The notes: generated from the sequence alone by a model not told the origin. DNA of 64,000 bases from Arthrobacter sp. Leaf69 (GCF_001422645.1 NZ_LMLR01000011.1:193701-257700); one strand, 5' to 3'. Counted from the first letter of the stretch, positions 28,416-37,349 are shown. A program made the numbers and translations.

Positions 28416-29200
28416 CCCCGCAGCCCGACTCCAGCCTCTCCTTCGGGCACGAGCTTCCGCCGGAAGAGTCCACGGCGCCCGGCAAGGGAACCATCCGGGT
28501 CGTGCAGCTGTACCCGCGGGACATGAACATCTACGGCGACTGGGGCAACGCCCTGGTGCTGGCCCAGCGGCTGCGCTGGCACGGCTACACCCCTGAACTG
28601 CTTGAGTACAACGTCGGCGACGAGTTCCCGGCGGACGTCGACCTGATCGTGGGCGGCGGCGGGCAGGACAGCGGCCAGCTCGTCATCCAGGATGACCTGT
28701 TGTCCCGGGAGTCAGTGCTGAAGGGCCTGGCCGAGGACGGCACCCCCATGCTGGTGATCTGCGGCCTGTACCAGCTGTTCGGGAAGTTTTTCAAGACCCG
28801 GACGGGTTCCGTCATCCCGGGAATCGGCGTCCTGGACGTGGAAACGCATGGCACCGACCAGCGGCTGATCGGCAACGTGTCGGTGTCCTCCCCCGAGTTC
28901 GGCACCGTCCTGGGGTACGAGAACCACAGCGGCCAGACCACCCTCGGTCCGGGCGTCTCACCGTTGGGGACCACGGCCAAGGGCACCGGCAATAACAGCG
29001 ACGACGGCCAGGAAGGCGCCCGCTACCGGAACGTCGTGGCGAGTTACCTGCACGGATCCCTGCTGCCCAAGAACCCGGCACTGGCAGACTTCCTCATCCG
29101 GACCGCCGTCGAACGCAAGTACGGCAGCTTCTCCCCCGGAACGCCGGACGACTCCTACGCCGTCCTCGCCCGCGAACACGCCGCCCGCCGCCCCCGCTGA
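28412..29200 (+). CDS. gatD: Lipid II isoglutaminyl synthase, glutamine amidotransferase subunit GatD
   Basis: A 262-residue GATase1-like (CobB/CobQ type) protein. The nucleophile is Cys117 in VICGLYQLFG and the catalytic His is His214 in VASYLHGSLLPKNP. YPRDMNIYGDWGN and IVGGGGQDSGQ are family markers. It hydrolyses glutamine and passes ammonia to MurT. The 4-nt overlap with murT indicates coupled translation and a 1:1 complex. The N-terminal 25 residues are a disordered extension. Confidence 0.93.
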   Translation: MTPQPDSSLSFGHELPPEESTAPGKGTIRVVQLYPRDMNIYGDWGNALVLAQRLRWHGYTPELLEYNVGDEFPADVDLIVGGGGQDSGQLVIQDDLLSRESVLKGLAEDGTPMLVICGLYQLFGKFFKTRTGSVIPGIGVLDVETHGTDQRLIGNVSVSSPEFGTVLGYENHSGQTTLGPGVSPLGTTAKGTGNNSDDGQEGARYRNVVASYLHGSLLPKNPALADFLIRTAVERKYGSFSPGTPDDSYAVLAREHAARRPR

Positions 29201-29206
29201 GGCTGC

Positions 29207-29270
29207 TTAGCCAGGCGCCGGGTTAGCCACGCGCCGGGCCAGCCAACCGCCGGGTTAGCCAAGCGCCGCC
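29207..29270. repeat. Four tandem 16-bp repeats between convergent genes
   Basis: Four units (29207-29222, 29223-29238, 29239-29254, 29255-29270) follow the pattern TTAGCCA-n-GCGCCGGG with 1-4 differences. Three units contain TTA, read as the stop codon TAA on the minus strand; the last is the actual stop of the PH-domain gene. They fill the whole gap between gatD and that gene. Confidence 0.8.
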
Positions 29271-29920
29271 AGGATCGCCCAGGCGGCGGCGAGGACGCCC
29301 GCGATGATCGCTGGCCTGTTCCAGGTCGAGCTGACAGCGCCCGCCGGGGAAGTCCGCCCCGCCCTGCGGGCGTCCTGCCACGCCGCAACGATGGCATCCC
29401 GGCCGGTCTTCGTCTCGGTTTGGCTGATGCGTTCGTTGCCCGGAAGGATGCTGTGGGGCCGGCTCTTAAGGTCACTGACGTGGTTGAATCCTGCCCCGAA
29501 GGCACCGGGCGGCGTCGGGGCTCCCCAACTGACGTAACGCCGTCCCCCGGCCCTGACCACCACGGTGTGGCGGATCTCGATGTCGTCGACGGCATCGAAC
29601 GGTATCCGGTGGTCGCGCAGCCCGTTGACAATCTCGAACCCGTGCCTGTCCGTCCGGAGGAACGGCCGCCACTGCATCACGTAGACGAACCAGGCCGCGA
29701 GGACCAGCCACGGTGCCGCCGCCATGACAGCGTCCGTCCGGCCGGCCAGCAGCAGCCATGCCAGTACGACGGCGGCACCCAGCCAGAACATGACGGCAAC
29801 CGGCCGCGCTGATCCCGCCCGGTGGGTTGTGCCTGTGGTCCGGACGCCTGAGCGCCCCGGCGTGTTCTTCCGGCTGTTGGTGCCGCTGTCGTCAATTGTT
29901 CGCAATGGATCCCCCGCCAT
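29255..29920 (-). CDS. PH domain-containing membrane protein
   Basis: A 221-residue protein with two close N-terminal membrane helices (about 43-60 and 67-84), then a small bacterial PH domain (MQWRPFLRTDRHGFEIVNGLRDHRIPFDAVDDIEI, shown in part, to RRYVSWGAP), and a third helix at the C-terminus (RPAIIAGVLAAAWAIL). This is the layout of the mycobacterial CFP-6-like PH family. No function is known. The start is ATG 29920. Its stop codon lies inside a tandem repeat, so neighbouring repeat units supply spare stop codons. Confidence 0.75.
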   Translation of the reverse strand: MAGDPLRTIDDSGTNSRKNTPGRSGVRTTGTTHRAGSARPVAVMFWLGAAVVLAWLLLAGRTDAVMAAAPWLVLAAWFVYVMQWRPFLRTDRHGFEIVNGLRDHRIPFDAVDDIEIRHTVVVRAGGRRYVSWGAPTPPGAFGAGFNHVSDLKSRPHSILPGNERISQTETKTGRDAIVAAWQDARRAGRTSPAGAVSSTWNRPAIIAGVLAAAWAILAALG

Positions 29921-30192
29921 CGGCTACCGGCCGCCAAGGCTGCCGCGTTTGGCCCAGCATAGCGTCGTCAGCGAGGGCCACGGTGCTGGCGACACGTGTC
30001 AGCCGGGTTGGTTCCGATATAGAGCAGCGGCCAACCGTCGTCGGACGCGAGATCGCGGGAAAGCGTCGGAGTCGCCGGAAGTTGCGGCGACCCCGCGCGG
30101 TTCCGGCGACCTCGGCGACAAGGGCATCGGAGTGTGGCGCAAACCGGTAGATTGGACTGCCGATAACAGATTTTGTGGAGGAGCGGTTCACG

Positions 30193-30666
30193 ATGATCCG
30201 GATTGACCGTGACAGCCCGGGCCGGGGCGACGTTCAGGAGCTCCTGAGCGAGCACCTCGCGGACATGTTCGCCACGTCGCCCGCGGAAAGCGTGCACGCG
30301 CTTGATTCCGCCGCCCTCTCGGGCCCGGCCATCACCTTCTGGACCGCGCGCGAGGAGTCCGAGGTACTCGGCTGCGGGGCGCTGAAGCTGCTCGAGCCTG
30401 GCCGGGGCGAGATCAAGTCGATGCGCACCGCTGCCCACGCCCGCGGCCGCGGCATCGCCACCCTCCTACTGAGCCACATCGTGGACGAGGCCCGGCGTAG
30501 CGGTTACGCCCGCCTCTACCTTGAGACCGGAAGCCAGGAATTCTTCGTTCCGGCACGGCGGCTGTACCAGCGGCACGGGTTCAGCACCTGCCCGCCCTTT
30601 GGCGACTACGCGGAGGACCCAAACAGCATCTACATGACACTGGCCCTGGACCCGATCCGCCCGTAG
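30193..30666 (+). CDS. GNAT-family N-acetyltransferase
   Basis: A 157-residue acetyltransferase. The acetyl-CoA motif is MRTAAHARGRGIATLLLSHI and the C-terminal GNAT pattern is ARLYLETGSQEFFVPARRLYQRHGF, close to the E. coli YjgM/PA4794-like small acetyltransferases. ATG 30193 is used because GGAGGAG stands at 30177-30183; a GTG at 30175 overlaps that site and is unlikely. Single gene, convergent with an alpha/beta hydrolase gene. Substrate not known. Confidence 0.82.
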   Translation: MIRIDRDSPGRGDVQELLSEHLADMFATSPAESVHALDSAALSGPAITFWTAREESEVLGCGALKLLEPGRGEIKSMRTAAHARGRGIATLLLSHIVDEARRSGYARLYLETGSQEFFVPARRLYQRHGFSTCPPFGDYAEDPNSIYMTLALDPIRP

Positions 30667-30712
30667 GGACCGGCCCCTGCGGCCGCAAGTCTGCCGCCGG
30701 GTCGTCCGCGGC

Positions 30713-31549
30713 TCAGCTGCGGCTGGTGTACTCCAGCACGTCGCGGGCGATGCGTCCGCTGGAGGCTGCCCGGAGATGGCCCTTCCCCTCATACCAGATG
30801 AGGGTGCAGTCCGGGATCAGTCCGGCCGTTTCCTGCGCGACCTCGCGGGGGAAGAACTGGTCGGCGCCGCCGCAGATCATCAGCACAGGCTTCCGGATGA
30901 GCGGCAGCACGGCCCGAGAATTGAAGGACATTTCGCCCTGCACCTCGGTGAGGACGTCCTGGGCGGGGAAATCGGTTCCGCTCAGCAGCCGGTTGCTGAT
31001 GAGGGGTCCGATCAGCTGCCGCAGCCATTTCACCCGCCGGCCCGGCAGCAGATACTCGGCGAAGACCGTCCCTGCGCCGTTTGTGTCCCCGCCGGCAAGG
31101 GCCTTGGCCATCCGGGAATCGACGTCCTTGCCCCAGTCGCTCAGCTCCGCCGCGGTGACCACCATGGCGATGTGGCCGAAGGATTCAGGATGCCGGGCGG
31201 CCAGATACTGGGCGACCATCCCGCCGAACGACTCCGCCACGACGACGTCGACCCGCCCGCCAAATTCCCTGGCGATCAGCCGCGCGTAGTCGTCCGCCAT
31301 GTCGGCGATGGTGTGGTCCGGCGGCATTCCCCGGCGCCGGGTGACAATCCAGACGGCATATCCGGCGTGGAGAAACGGATCAAACTGCCGCCGGAACATC
31401 CTGCGCAACACCCCCTTGGGAACAGTGCTCCCGGGCCCGCCTTGGATGAAGAGGAGTGTCTTTGGGCCGTTGCCCCAGCTCAGATAGTCCATGCCGTTGG
31501 CGAAGGCCCCGTTCCGGGGTTGCCGGGCCGCCGTCGATATTTTGCCCAC
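30713..31549 (-). CDS. Alpha/beta-hydrolase
   Basis: A 278-residue alpha/beta-hydrolase fold protein. The nucleophile elbow is VAESFGGMVAQ (E-S-F-G-G instead of the plain G-x-S-x-G), the oxyanion side is FIQGGPGST, the acid is probably the Asp in ICGGADQFFP, and the catalytic His lies in EGKGHLRAA. GTG 31549 is preceded by AGGAGG at ideal spacing and replaces the longer open frame to 31609. It follows the kinase and capA genes on the same strand and is likely in their operon. Substrate unknown. Confidence 0.8.
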   Translation of the reverse strand: MGKISTAARQPRNGAFANGMDYLSWGNGPKTLLFIQGGPGSTVPKGVLRRMFRRQFDPFLHAGYAVWIVTRRRGMPPDHTIADMADDYARLIAREFGGRVDVVVAESFGGMVAQYLAARHPESFGHIAMVVTAAELSDWGKDVDSRMAKALAGGDTNGAGTVFAEYLLPGRRVKWLRQLIGPLISNRLLSGTDFPAQDVLTEVQGEMSFNSRAVLPLIRKPVLMICGGADQFFPREVAQETAGLIPDCTLIWYEGKGHLRAASSGRIARDVLEYTSRS

Positions 31550-31627
31550 AAGGCCTCCTGTCCAGGCGCGACAAGAGCTGACCGTTGAAGTCCCCCGCGT
31601 CACCACCACCGTATTAGCCGCCCGGTA

Positions 31628-32131
31628 TCACGACAAGATCCGCAGACCCTCCGACGGTTCCGGTTCCTGGAAAATCCCGGCCATGTGCCGGACGTCTGCC
31701 TCCTCAAGCCGGTGCGAGCCCGCCTCGCGCCGTCCGGCGCGGGCGGCCACCCGTTCGATCGACGTCTGCAGTGGCGTCCGGACATAGTGAACGACGACGG
31801 CGGCACCGGCGGCCTCTGCCCTGCCCGCCCAAACAGCACGCCGCTCGCGGCTCCACTGGTTCCAATCCAGCACCACGTCGGTGCCGGCGGGCAGGATCTG
31901 CAGTGCGGTGTCCCACATCAGCGACTTGCAGGCTTCAGCGAGCTCCGCGTAGTTCCCGGAAGCAAAGTGGAGGTCCGGGTACAGGCGCAGCATCCACTCG
32001 TCCAGGCTGAACCGCACGGCAGGCAGCCCGGCTTCCAGTTGCCTCGCCACGGTGGTCTTCCCGGCGCCGGGAAGACCGCACAGCAAGTGGACGGTCGGCT
32101 GCCCGGACGCCCGCCGCCGTCGTTCCTCCAA
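31628..32131 (-). CDS. P-loop kinase-like protein (AAA_33 type)
   Basis: A 167-residue nucleotide-binding protein. Walker A is LCGLPGAGKTTVAR (P-loop residues 19-26); the segment VRFSLDEWMLRLYPDL and the later VVLDWNQWSRERRAVW are typical of the AAA_33/zeta-toxin-like small-molecule kinases, as is the Arg-rich lid VAARAGRREAGSHRLEE. The phosphate acceptor is unknown. It starts at TTG 32131, 3 nt after the capA stop, with AAGGAA inside the capA end as its ribosome binding site, so translation follows capA. Confidence 0.75.
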   Translation of the reverse strand: MEERRRRASGQPTVHLLCGLPGAGKTTVARQLEAGLPAVRFSLDEWMLRLYPDLHFASGNYAELAEACKSLMWDTALQILPAGTDVVLDWNQWSRERRAVWAGRAEAAGAAVVVHYVRTPLQTSIERVAARAGRREAGSHRLEEADVRHMAGIFQEPEPSEGLRILS

Positions 32132-32134
32132 GCC

Positions 32135-33439
32135 CTACCGTTCCTTGGTGATGAGCAGTTCGTGGGCGCCCGCAGCCGCAGCCCCCATGGACTCGACCAC
32201 GGTCTTGGTGCGCTGGCGGGTGGCTGCGTCGGCCGCGGCACCGGCACAGGGGCCCTGCGGGGCGTCGGAGGCGACGGAGCACCAGCGGTAGGGCCCGCGG
32301 ACCATCACCGACGGCGCCCACGCCAGGTCGGAGGCGGTCCACTTGCCGTTGGTGCCCTGGCTGAACTGGGCGCGGACCAGCAGGCCCTCGTTGTTCACCA
32401 CATAGTTCGGCGAGAGTTCGGTGATCGCGTTGCCCAGGCTGTAGACAATCCAGGTGCCCTTGTACTTCTCGATCGGCTGCACCGAGTGCGTGTGGTGGCC
32501 GTAGATCATTGTGAACTGCCCGCTGTCCGCAAGGGCATGGGCGAGGCTCTTCTGCTCGGCGTTGGGCACGCTCGAGTACTCATCGCCGGCATGCATAGCG
32601 CCGAGCACGATGTCGGCGCCCAGCTCCCGGGCCTTCTTCGCCTTTGCGATCATGACGTCGGCGTTAAGCATGTCCACCTGCCAGGCCGCCTCCGGGGCCA
32701 GTCCATTCAGACCGTACGTCGCATCGATCACGGCGATCTTCGCCGCGGCGGTCTGCACGATCATGACGTCCCGGGAGTCGGCCTCGGTCCGGTAGGAGCC
32801 GGTGTGCTGCAGCCCGGCGGCATCCAGGGCATCCAGGGTGCGGACCAGCCCTGCGGTGCCGCGGTCAACCGTGTGGTTGCTCGCGGTGGTGCAGGCCTGG
32901 TAGCCCACCTGCTGGACGGCCGTGATGATCTGCGGCGGAACGTTGAACGAGGGGTACGAGGAGAACGGCCCGGCGGGTCCGGCCACGGGGGTTTCCAGGT
33001 GGCAGATCGCGAGGTCGCTCTGCTCGGTGTATTTGCGCTGACCCTCGACCATCGGTCCGAAGTCCAGCCCCTTGGTGCCCTTGGCCAGGGCGTCAGCGCG
33101 GCCCTGTTCCCACAGTTGGTCGTGGACCAGCATGTCCCCGGAAACCAGCACCGAAGTGCAGCGGTCGGCCTCGCAGGCCGGACCCTTCCCCGGCGTCGGG
33201 GTCGGCGTCGGCGTCGGGGTGCTCGACGGCGACGACGTCGCCGCCGTCGGGTCCGCCGTCGTCGATTCCGTCCTCTGTGGTGCTGCCTGTCCGGCGGTGT
33301 TGCGGGCGGCAGCCGAGGAGTCCGACGCATTGTTTTCCGGGCCGGCGCCGGTGCCGCAGGAGGCCACGGAGGCGGCCAGGGAAAGCGCTGCCGCGGCGGC
33401 GAGGAGACGTCCGCGCCGCCGGGGGGTGTAGGTACTCAT
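32135..33439 (-). CDS. CapA-family lipoprotein
   Basis: A 434-residue protein. The N-terminus is a lipoprotein signal (RRRGRLLAAAAALSLAASVASC, lipobox Cys28), then a Ser/Ala/Thr linker ending in a (PT)n run, then the CapA metallophosphatase-like domain (LVSGDMLVHDQLWEQG, TTASNHTVDRG, IYGHHTHSVQPIEKYKGTWIVYSLGN). The family takes part in poly-gamma-glutamate capsule work and related cell-surface functions; no capB/capC genes are here, so a capsule role is not implied. First gene of a three-gene unit with the kinase and hydrolase. Confidence 0.87.
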   Translation of the reverse strand: MSTYTPRRRGRLLAAAAALSLAASVASCGTGAGPENNASDSSAAARNTAGQAAPQRTESTTADPTAATSSPSSTPTPTPTPTPGKGPACEADRCTSVLVSGDMLVHDQLWEQGRADALAKGTKGLDFGPMVEGQRKYTEQSDLAICHLETPVAGPAGPFSSYPSFNVPPQIITAVQQVGYQACTTASNHTVDRGTAGLVRTLDALDAAGLQHTGSYRTEADSRDVMIVQTAAAKIAVIDATYGLNGLAPEAAWQVDMLNADVMIAKAKKARELGADIVLGAMHAGDEYSSVPNAEQKSLAHALADSGQFTMIYGHHTHSVQPIEKYKGTWIVYSLGNAITELSPNYVVNNEGLLVRAQFSQGTNGKWTASDLAWAPSVMVRGPYRWCSVASDAPQGPCAGAAADAATRQRTKTVVESMGAAAAGAHELLITKER

Positions 33440-33522
33440 GGCGCCAATCCTACGGTGGCATCTGTCACAACACGCTCAGCAGAGCATTGAGAACCACCCC
33501 CGTTACATGAAAGAGTTATTTC

Positions 33523-35535
33523 ATGACCAATCCCCTGTTGAGCCCCAGCCCCCTGCCGTTCGGCCTCCCGCCGTTCGCGGACATCACCGCCGAGCACTAC
33601 GCCGAAGCCGTGGAGGCCGGCCTCGCCGAACACCTCGCTGAAATCCAGGCCATCGTGGACACACCGGAGCCTGCGTCCTTTGAAAACACCGCGCTGGCCA
33701 TGGAGCGGTCCGGACAGCTCCTGCAGCGTGCGGCGGCGTCGTTCTTCACGCTCGTCTCCGCCGACGCCTCGGACGCCATCCGCGAACTCGAAACCACGCT
33801 GTCCCCGCAGTTCTCGGCCCACCAGGACGCCGTCTACCTCAACCGGCGGCTGTTCGAGCGGTTCGCCGCCGTCAACACGGACCAGCTCGACGCAGAGTCC
33901 TCCCGCCTGGTGGACGAGTACCTCAAGGAGTTCCGCCAGTCCGGCATCCAGCTCGACGATGCCGGCCAGGAGCGGCTCAAGGCCATCAATTCTGAACTTT
34001 CCCGGCTCGGCACGGAGTTCGGCCAGCGGGTCAAGGAAGCGATGAAGTCCGCCGCCCTGCTGCTCGACGACGCCGCCGACCTCGCCGGGCTTCCGGCCGA
34101 CGATGTCGCCAGCGCCGCGGAGGCCGCCCGCACCGCCGGGCACGAGGGCAAGTACTTGCTCACCCTTATCCAGCCCAGCAACCAGCCCGCCCTCTCCGCC
34201 CTGGAGAACCGTGATGTCCGCCGCCGCCTGTACGAGGCCTCCATCGGCCGCGGCAGCGACGGCAGCGCCCTCGATGTCCTGGACCTGGTCAAAGCCACAG
34301 TCCGGCTCCGTGCCGAGAAGGCGGCGCTGCTGGGCTTCGCCAACTACGCCGAGCTCGTTGTTGACCAGCAGACCGCCCCGGACTTCGCTGCCGTGCAGAC
34401 CATGATGAACCGGCTGGCACCGGCCGCCGTCCGGAACGCCGATGCCGAGGCCGACGCGCTGGCTGAAATCGCCGGCCAGCCCCTCGAAGCCTGGGACTGG
34501 GCGTACTACTCCGCCAAGGTCAAGCGCGAACGGTACGCCGTGGACGAGCAGGCCCTGCGCCCCTACTTCGAGCTGGACCGCGTCCTCAACGACGGGGTGT
34601 TCTTTGCTGCCAACGCGCTCTACGGCATCACGTTCCATGAGCGCGGCGACCTCGCCGGCTATCACCCGGACGTCCGCGTCTGGGAGGTCCGCAACCCGGA
34701 CGGCACCGAGCTGGGCCTGTTCCTGGGCGACTATTACACCCGCGAATCCAAGCGGGGCGGCGCCTGGATGAACTCCCTGGTGGAACAGTCCGGGCTGCTC
34801 AACACCCGGCCCGTGGTGATCAACAACCTCAATATCTCCAAGCCGCCGGCCGGCGAACCCACGCTCCTGACCCTCGACGAGCTCCGCACCACGTTCCACG
34901 AGTTCGGCCACGCCCTGCACGGCCTGTTCTCCGCCGTGACGTACCCGCGGTTCTCCGGCACCGCAGTGCCTCGGGACTTCGTGGAGTACCCCTCGCAGGT
35001 GAATGAAATGTGGATCATGTGGCCGGAAGTCCTCGCCAACTACGCACGCCACCACGCCACCGGCGAGGCGCTGCCGCAGGAGGTTGTGGACAAGCTCGAC
35101 GCCGCGCAGCTGTGGGGCGAGGGGTTTGGCACCACCGAATACCTGGGCGCGGCGCTGCTGGACCTCGCCTGGCATGTGCTGGACGGCACCGAAGTACCCG
35201 ATGATGCCCTCGAATTCGAGGCGAAGGCACTCGCTGCGGCCGGTGTGGCGCACCACCTGATCCCGCCGCGCTACCGCACGGGATATTTCCAGCACATCTT
35301 TGCCGGCGCCGGTTACGCCGCGGGCTATTACTCCTACATCTGGAGCGAGGTGCTGGACGCTGAAACGGTCGAGTGGTTCAAGGACAACGGCGGCCTCACC
35401 CGGGCCAACGGCGACTTCTTCCGCGCCGAACTCCTCTCCCGGGGGAACAGCCGCGATCCACTGGACTCCTTCCGCGCCTTCCGCGGGCGCGACGCCGAAC
35501 TCGAACCGCTGCTCAAGCGCCGCGGCCTCGACTGA
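33523..35535 (+). CDS. dcp: M3-family zinc oligopeptidase (dipeptidyl carboxypeptidase type)
   Basis: A 670-residue thimet-like peptidase. The zinc motif HEFGH is at residues 459-463 (FHEFGHALHGLFS) with the third ligand in the following DFVEYPSQVNE. N-terminal NPLLSPSPLPFGLPPF and SPQFSAHQDAVYLNRRLFERF are typical of bacterial Dcp. No signal peptide, so it is cytoplasmic and should trim oligopeptides. The start is ATG 33523. Ends before a bidirectional terminator shared with pdxS. Confidence 0.93.
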   Translation: MTNPLLSPSPLPFGLPPFADITAEHYAEAVEAGLAEHLAEIQAIVDTPEPASFENTALAMERSGQLLQRAAASFFTLVSADASDAIRELETTLSPQFSAHQDAVYLNRRLFERFAAVNTDQLDAESSRLVDEYLKEFRQSGIQLDDAGQERLKAINSELSRLGTEFGQRVKEAMKSAALLLDDAADLAGLPADDVASAAEAARTAGHEGKYLLTLIQPSNQPALSALENRDVRRRLYEASIGRGSDGSALDVLDLVKATVRLRAEKAALLGFANYAELVVDQQTAPDFAAVQTMMNRLAPAAVRNADAEADALAEIAGQPLEAWDWAYYSAKVKRERYAVDEQALRPYFELDRVLNDGVFFAANALYGITFHERGDLAGYHPDVRVWEVRNPDGTELGLFLGDYYTRESKRGGAWMNSLVEQSGLLNTRPVVINNLNISKPPAGEPTLLTLDELRTTFHEFGHALHGLFSAVTYPRFSGTAVPRDFVEYPSQVNEMWIMWPEVLANYARHHATGEALPQEVVDKLDAAQLWGEGFGTTEYLGAALLDLAWHVLDGTEVPDDALEFEAKALAAAGVAHHLIPPRYRTGYFQHIFAGAGYAAGYYSYIWSEVLDAETVEWFKDNGGLTRANGDFFRAELLSRGNSRDPLDSFRAFRGRDAELEPLLKRRGLD

Positions 35536-35549
35536 CCCCTCAAACCGGA

Positions 35550-35593
35550 ACGACGCCGGCCGGCCACCCAAGAAGGTGACCGGCCGGCGTCGT
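35550..35593. terminator. Bidirectional terminator between dcp and pdxS
   Basis: A 19-bp stem with one mismatch (35550-35568 with 35575-35593) and a 6-nt loop CAAGAA lies between two convergent stop codons. T-rich sequence follows on the plus side (GTTCTGGTTTT). Confidence 0.85.
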
Positions 35594-35612
35594 CGTTAGT
35601 GTTCTGGTTTTG

Positions 35613-36539
35613 CTACCAGCCGCGCTCGGCGAGGCGGTGCGGCTGCGGGATCTCGTCCACGTTGATGCCGACCATGGCCTCGCCCAGGCCGCGGGAGGCC
35701 TTGGCGATCTCTTCCGGGTCGTCGAAGAAGGTGGTGGCCTTCACGACGGCTGCGGCGCGCTGGGCCGGGTTGCCGGACTTGAAGATGCCGGAGCCGACGA
35801 AGACGCCGTCGGCGCCAAGCTGCATCATCATGGCGGCGTCGGCCGGGGTGGCGATGCCGCCGGCGGTGAAGAGCACCACCGGGAGCTTGCCGGTGTTGGC
35901 AACTTCCTTGACCAGTTCGTACGGCGCCTGCAGTTCCTTGGCGGCGACGTAGAGCTCGTCCTCGGGCAGGGCGGCGAGCTTCTTGATCTCGGCGCGGATC
36001 TGGCGCATGTGGGTGGTGGCGTTGGAGACGTCGCCGGTGCCGGCCTCGCCCTTGGAGCGGATCATGGCAGCGCCTTCGTTGATCCGGCGCAGGGCCTCAC
36101 CGAGGTTGGTGGCCCCGCAGACGAAGGGAACCGTGAAGTTCCACTTGTCGATGTGGTTGGCGTAGTCAGCCGGGGTCAGGACCTCGGACTCGTCGATGTA
36201 GTCGACGCCGAGGGTCTGGATGACCTGGGCTTCGACGAAGTGGCCGATCCGGACCTTCGCCATGACCGGGATGGACACTGCGCCGATGATCGCTTCGATC
36301 ATGTCCGGATCGGACATGCGGGACACGCCGCCCTGGGCGCGGATATCGGCGGGAACGCGTTCCAGCGCCATGACTGCGACGGCTCCGGCATCCTCAGCGA
36401 TGCGGGCCTGCTCGACGTTGACGACGTCCATGATGACGCCGCCCTTGAGCATCTCCGCCATGCCGCGCTTGACGCGGTTGCTGCCCGTAACGCTCTTCGC
36501 GGACGCGCCGGCTTCGCTGCTTACATCAGGTGTAGACAC
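35613..36539 (-). CDS. pdxS: Pyridoxal 5'-phosphate synthase lyase subunit PdxS
   Basis: A 308-residue TIM-barrel enzyme that builds PLP from ribose 5-phosphate, glyceraldehyde 3-phosphate and ammonia from PdxT. Visible landmarks: [49 protein letters not shown] and [30 protein letters not shown] 36539 has AGGGG upstream and gives the usual N-terminus; the frame is open to 36608. A promoter with an inverted repeat at its start point precedes it. Its partner pdxT is 8.6 kb away. Confidence 0.96.
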   Translation of the reverse strand: MSTPDVSSEAGASAKSVTGSNRVKRGMAEMLKGGVIMDVVNVEQARIAEDAGAVAVMALERVPADIRAQGGVSRMSDPDMIEAIIGAVSIPVMAKVRIGHFVEAQVIQTLGVDYIDESEVLTPADYANHIDKWNFTVPFVCGATNLGEALRRINEGAAMIRSKGEAGTGDVSNATTHMRQIRAEIKKLAALPEDELYVAAKELQAPYELVKEVANTGKLPVVLFTAGGIATPADAAMMMQLGADGVFVGSGIFKSGNPAQRAAAVVKATTFFDDPEEIAKASRGLGEAMVGINVDEIPQPHRLAERGW

Positions 36540-36613
36540 AAAAACCCCTATGGGTAGATAGATGACCTCGCCGGAGCGCGGACGGCACACAAATGCCGCT
36601 TCGCACACACCGG

Positions 36614-36638
36614 ATTACCGGATCCATTGGCCGGTAAT
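36614..36638 (-). promoter_or_regulatory. Inverted repeat at the pdxS transcription start
   Basis: ATTACCGG (36614-36621) and CCGGTAAT (36631-36638) pair perfectly over a 9-nt spacer, right where transcription from the promoter at 36643-36671 should begin. It can be an operator or a 5'-end hairpin of the pdxS message. Confidence 0.5.
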
Positions 36639-36642
36639 GCTA

Positions 36643-36671
36643 ATACTAGTCCCCTGCGCGAGCGGGTTGAA
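36643..36671 (-). promoter_or_regulatory. pdxS promoter
   Basis: On the minus strand TTCAAC (36671-36666) and TAGTAT (36648-36643) are separated by exactly 17 bp, a good housekeeping promoter. The predicted leader to the GTG start is about 97 nt. Confidence 0.65.
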
Positions 36672-36710
36672 TTCCGGTTACACCCCGCGGGACGCGCCGG
36701 ACGCGGGTGC

Positions 36711-37349
36711 TCAGGCGGCCTGTCCGGTCTCCGTGCCTTCGGTCTCCTCGAGTGACTGCCTGCGCACCGTGATAATCCGCTGAATGACCGTCACCAGGCT
36801 CGCCGCGGCCAGCAGGCAAAGCGTCACGAACAGGACAACGGTGGGCAGCCCCAGTCCGGTCAAGCCGGTGACCACGAGGACGGACACCAGCCGCTCGGCG
36901 CGTTCTGCGATGCCCACGTTGGCCTGGAAGCCCAGCGCCTCGGCCTTGGCGCGGGCGTAGGACACCACCATGCCCAGGACCAGGCAGACGACCGCGGCAA
37001 TCGCGATCGCGGCGTCGTCGCCCCCGGTGAAGAACCAGACCGCGACGCCGGCGAACAGCGCCCCGTCGGCCACCCGGTCCAGGGTGGAATCCAGGAAGTT
37101 GCCCCAGCGTCCGCCGCTCTTTTGCATCCGGGCCATGATCCCGTCGATAACGTCGGAAAAGATGAACGCGGTAATGAAGATGGTGCCCCACCAGAGCTGG
37201 CCGAGCGGATAGAACACCAGTGCACCCACCACCACGCCGAGAGTTCCGACGATGGTTACCGCGTCCGGGGACACACCGATCCGCAGCAGCCAGCGGGCAA
37301 GCGGGGAGAACAGCGCGGTGAAGAAACCGCGCGCATGCCTATTGAGCAT
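36711..37349 (-). CDS. pgsA: CDP-alcohol phosphatidyltransferase (phosphatidylinositol-phosphate synthase type)
   Basis: A 212-residue integral membrane enzyme with six helices. The CDP-alcohol motif D-x2-D-G-x2-A-R-x8-G-x3-D-x3-D is complete: D66, D69, G70, A73, R74, G83, D87, D91. By gene position (thrS-HIT-pgsA) it corresponds to the actinobacterial synthase that makes phosphatidylinositol phosphate from CDP-diacylglycerol and inositol phosphate. The ATG at 37349 lies inside the 3' end of the HIT gene (11-nt overlap). The acyltransferase and mannosyltransferase genes that commonly follow it in Actinobacteria are absent; pdxS comes next. Confidence 0.9.
   Translation of the reverse strand: MLNRHARGFFTALFSPLARWLLRIGVSPDAVTIVGTLGVVVGALVFYPLGQLWWGTIFITAFIFSDVIDGIMARMQKSGGRWGNFLDSTLDRVADGALFAGVAVWFFTGGDDAAIAIAAVVCLVLGMVVSYARAKAEALGFQANVGIAERAERLVSVLVVTGLTGLGLPTVVLFVTLCLLAAASLVTVIQRIITVRRQSLEETEGTETGQAA

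Noticed and set aside
33436..35571. 711-codon open frame on the minus strand
   Set aside because: Antisense shadow of the M3 peptidase gene; no family signature.
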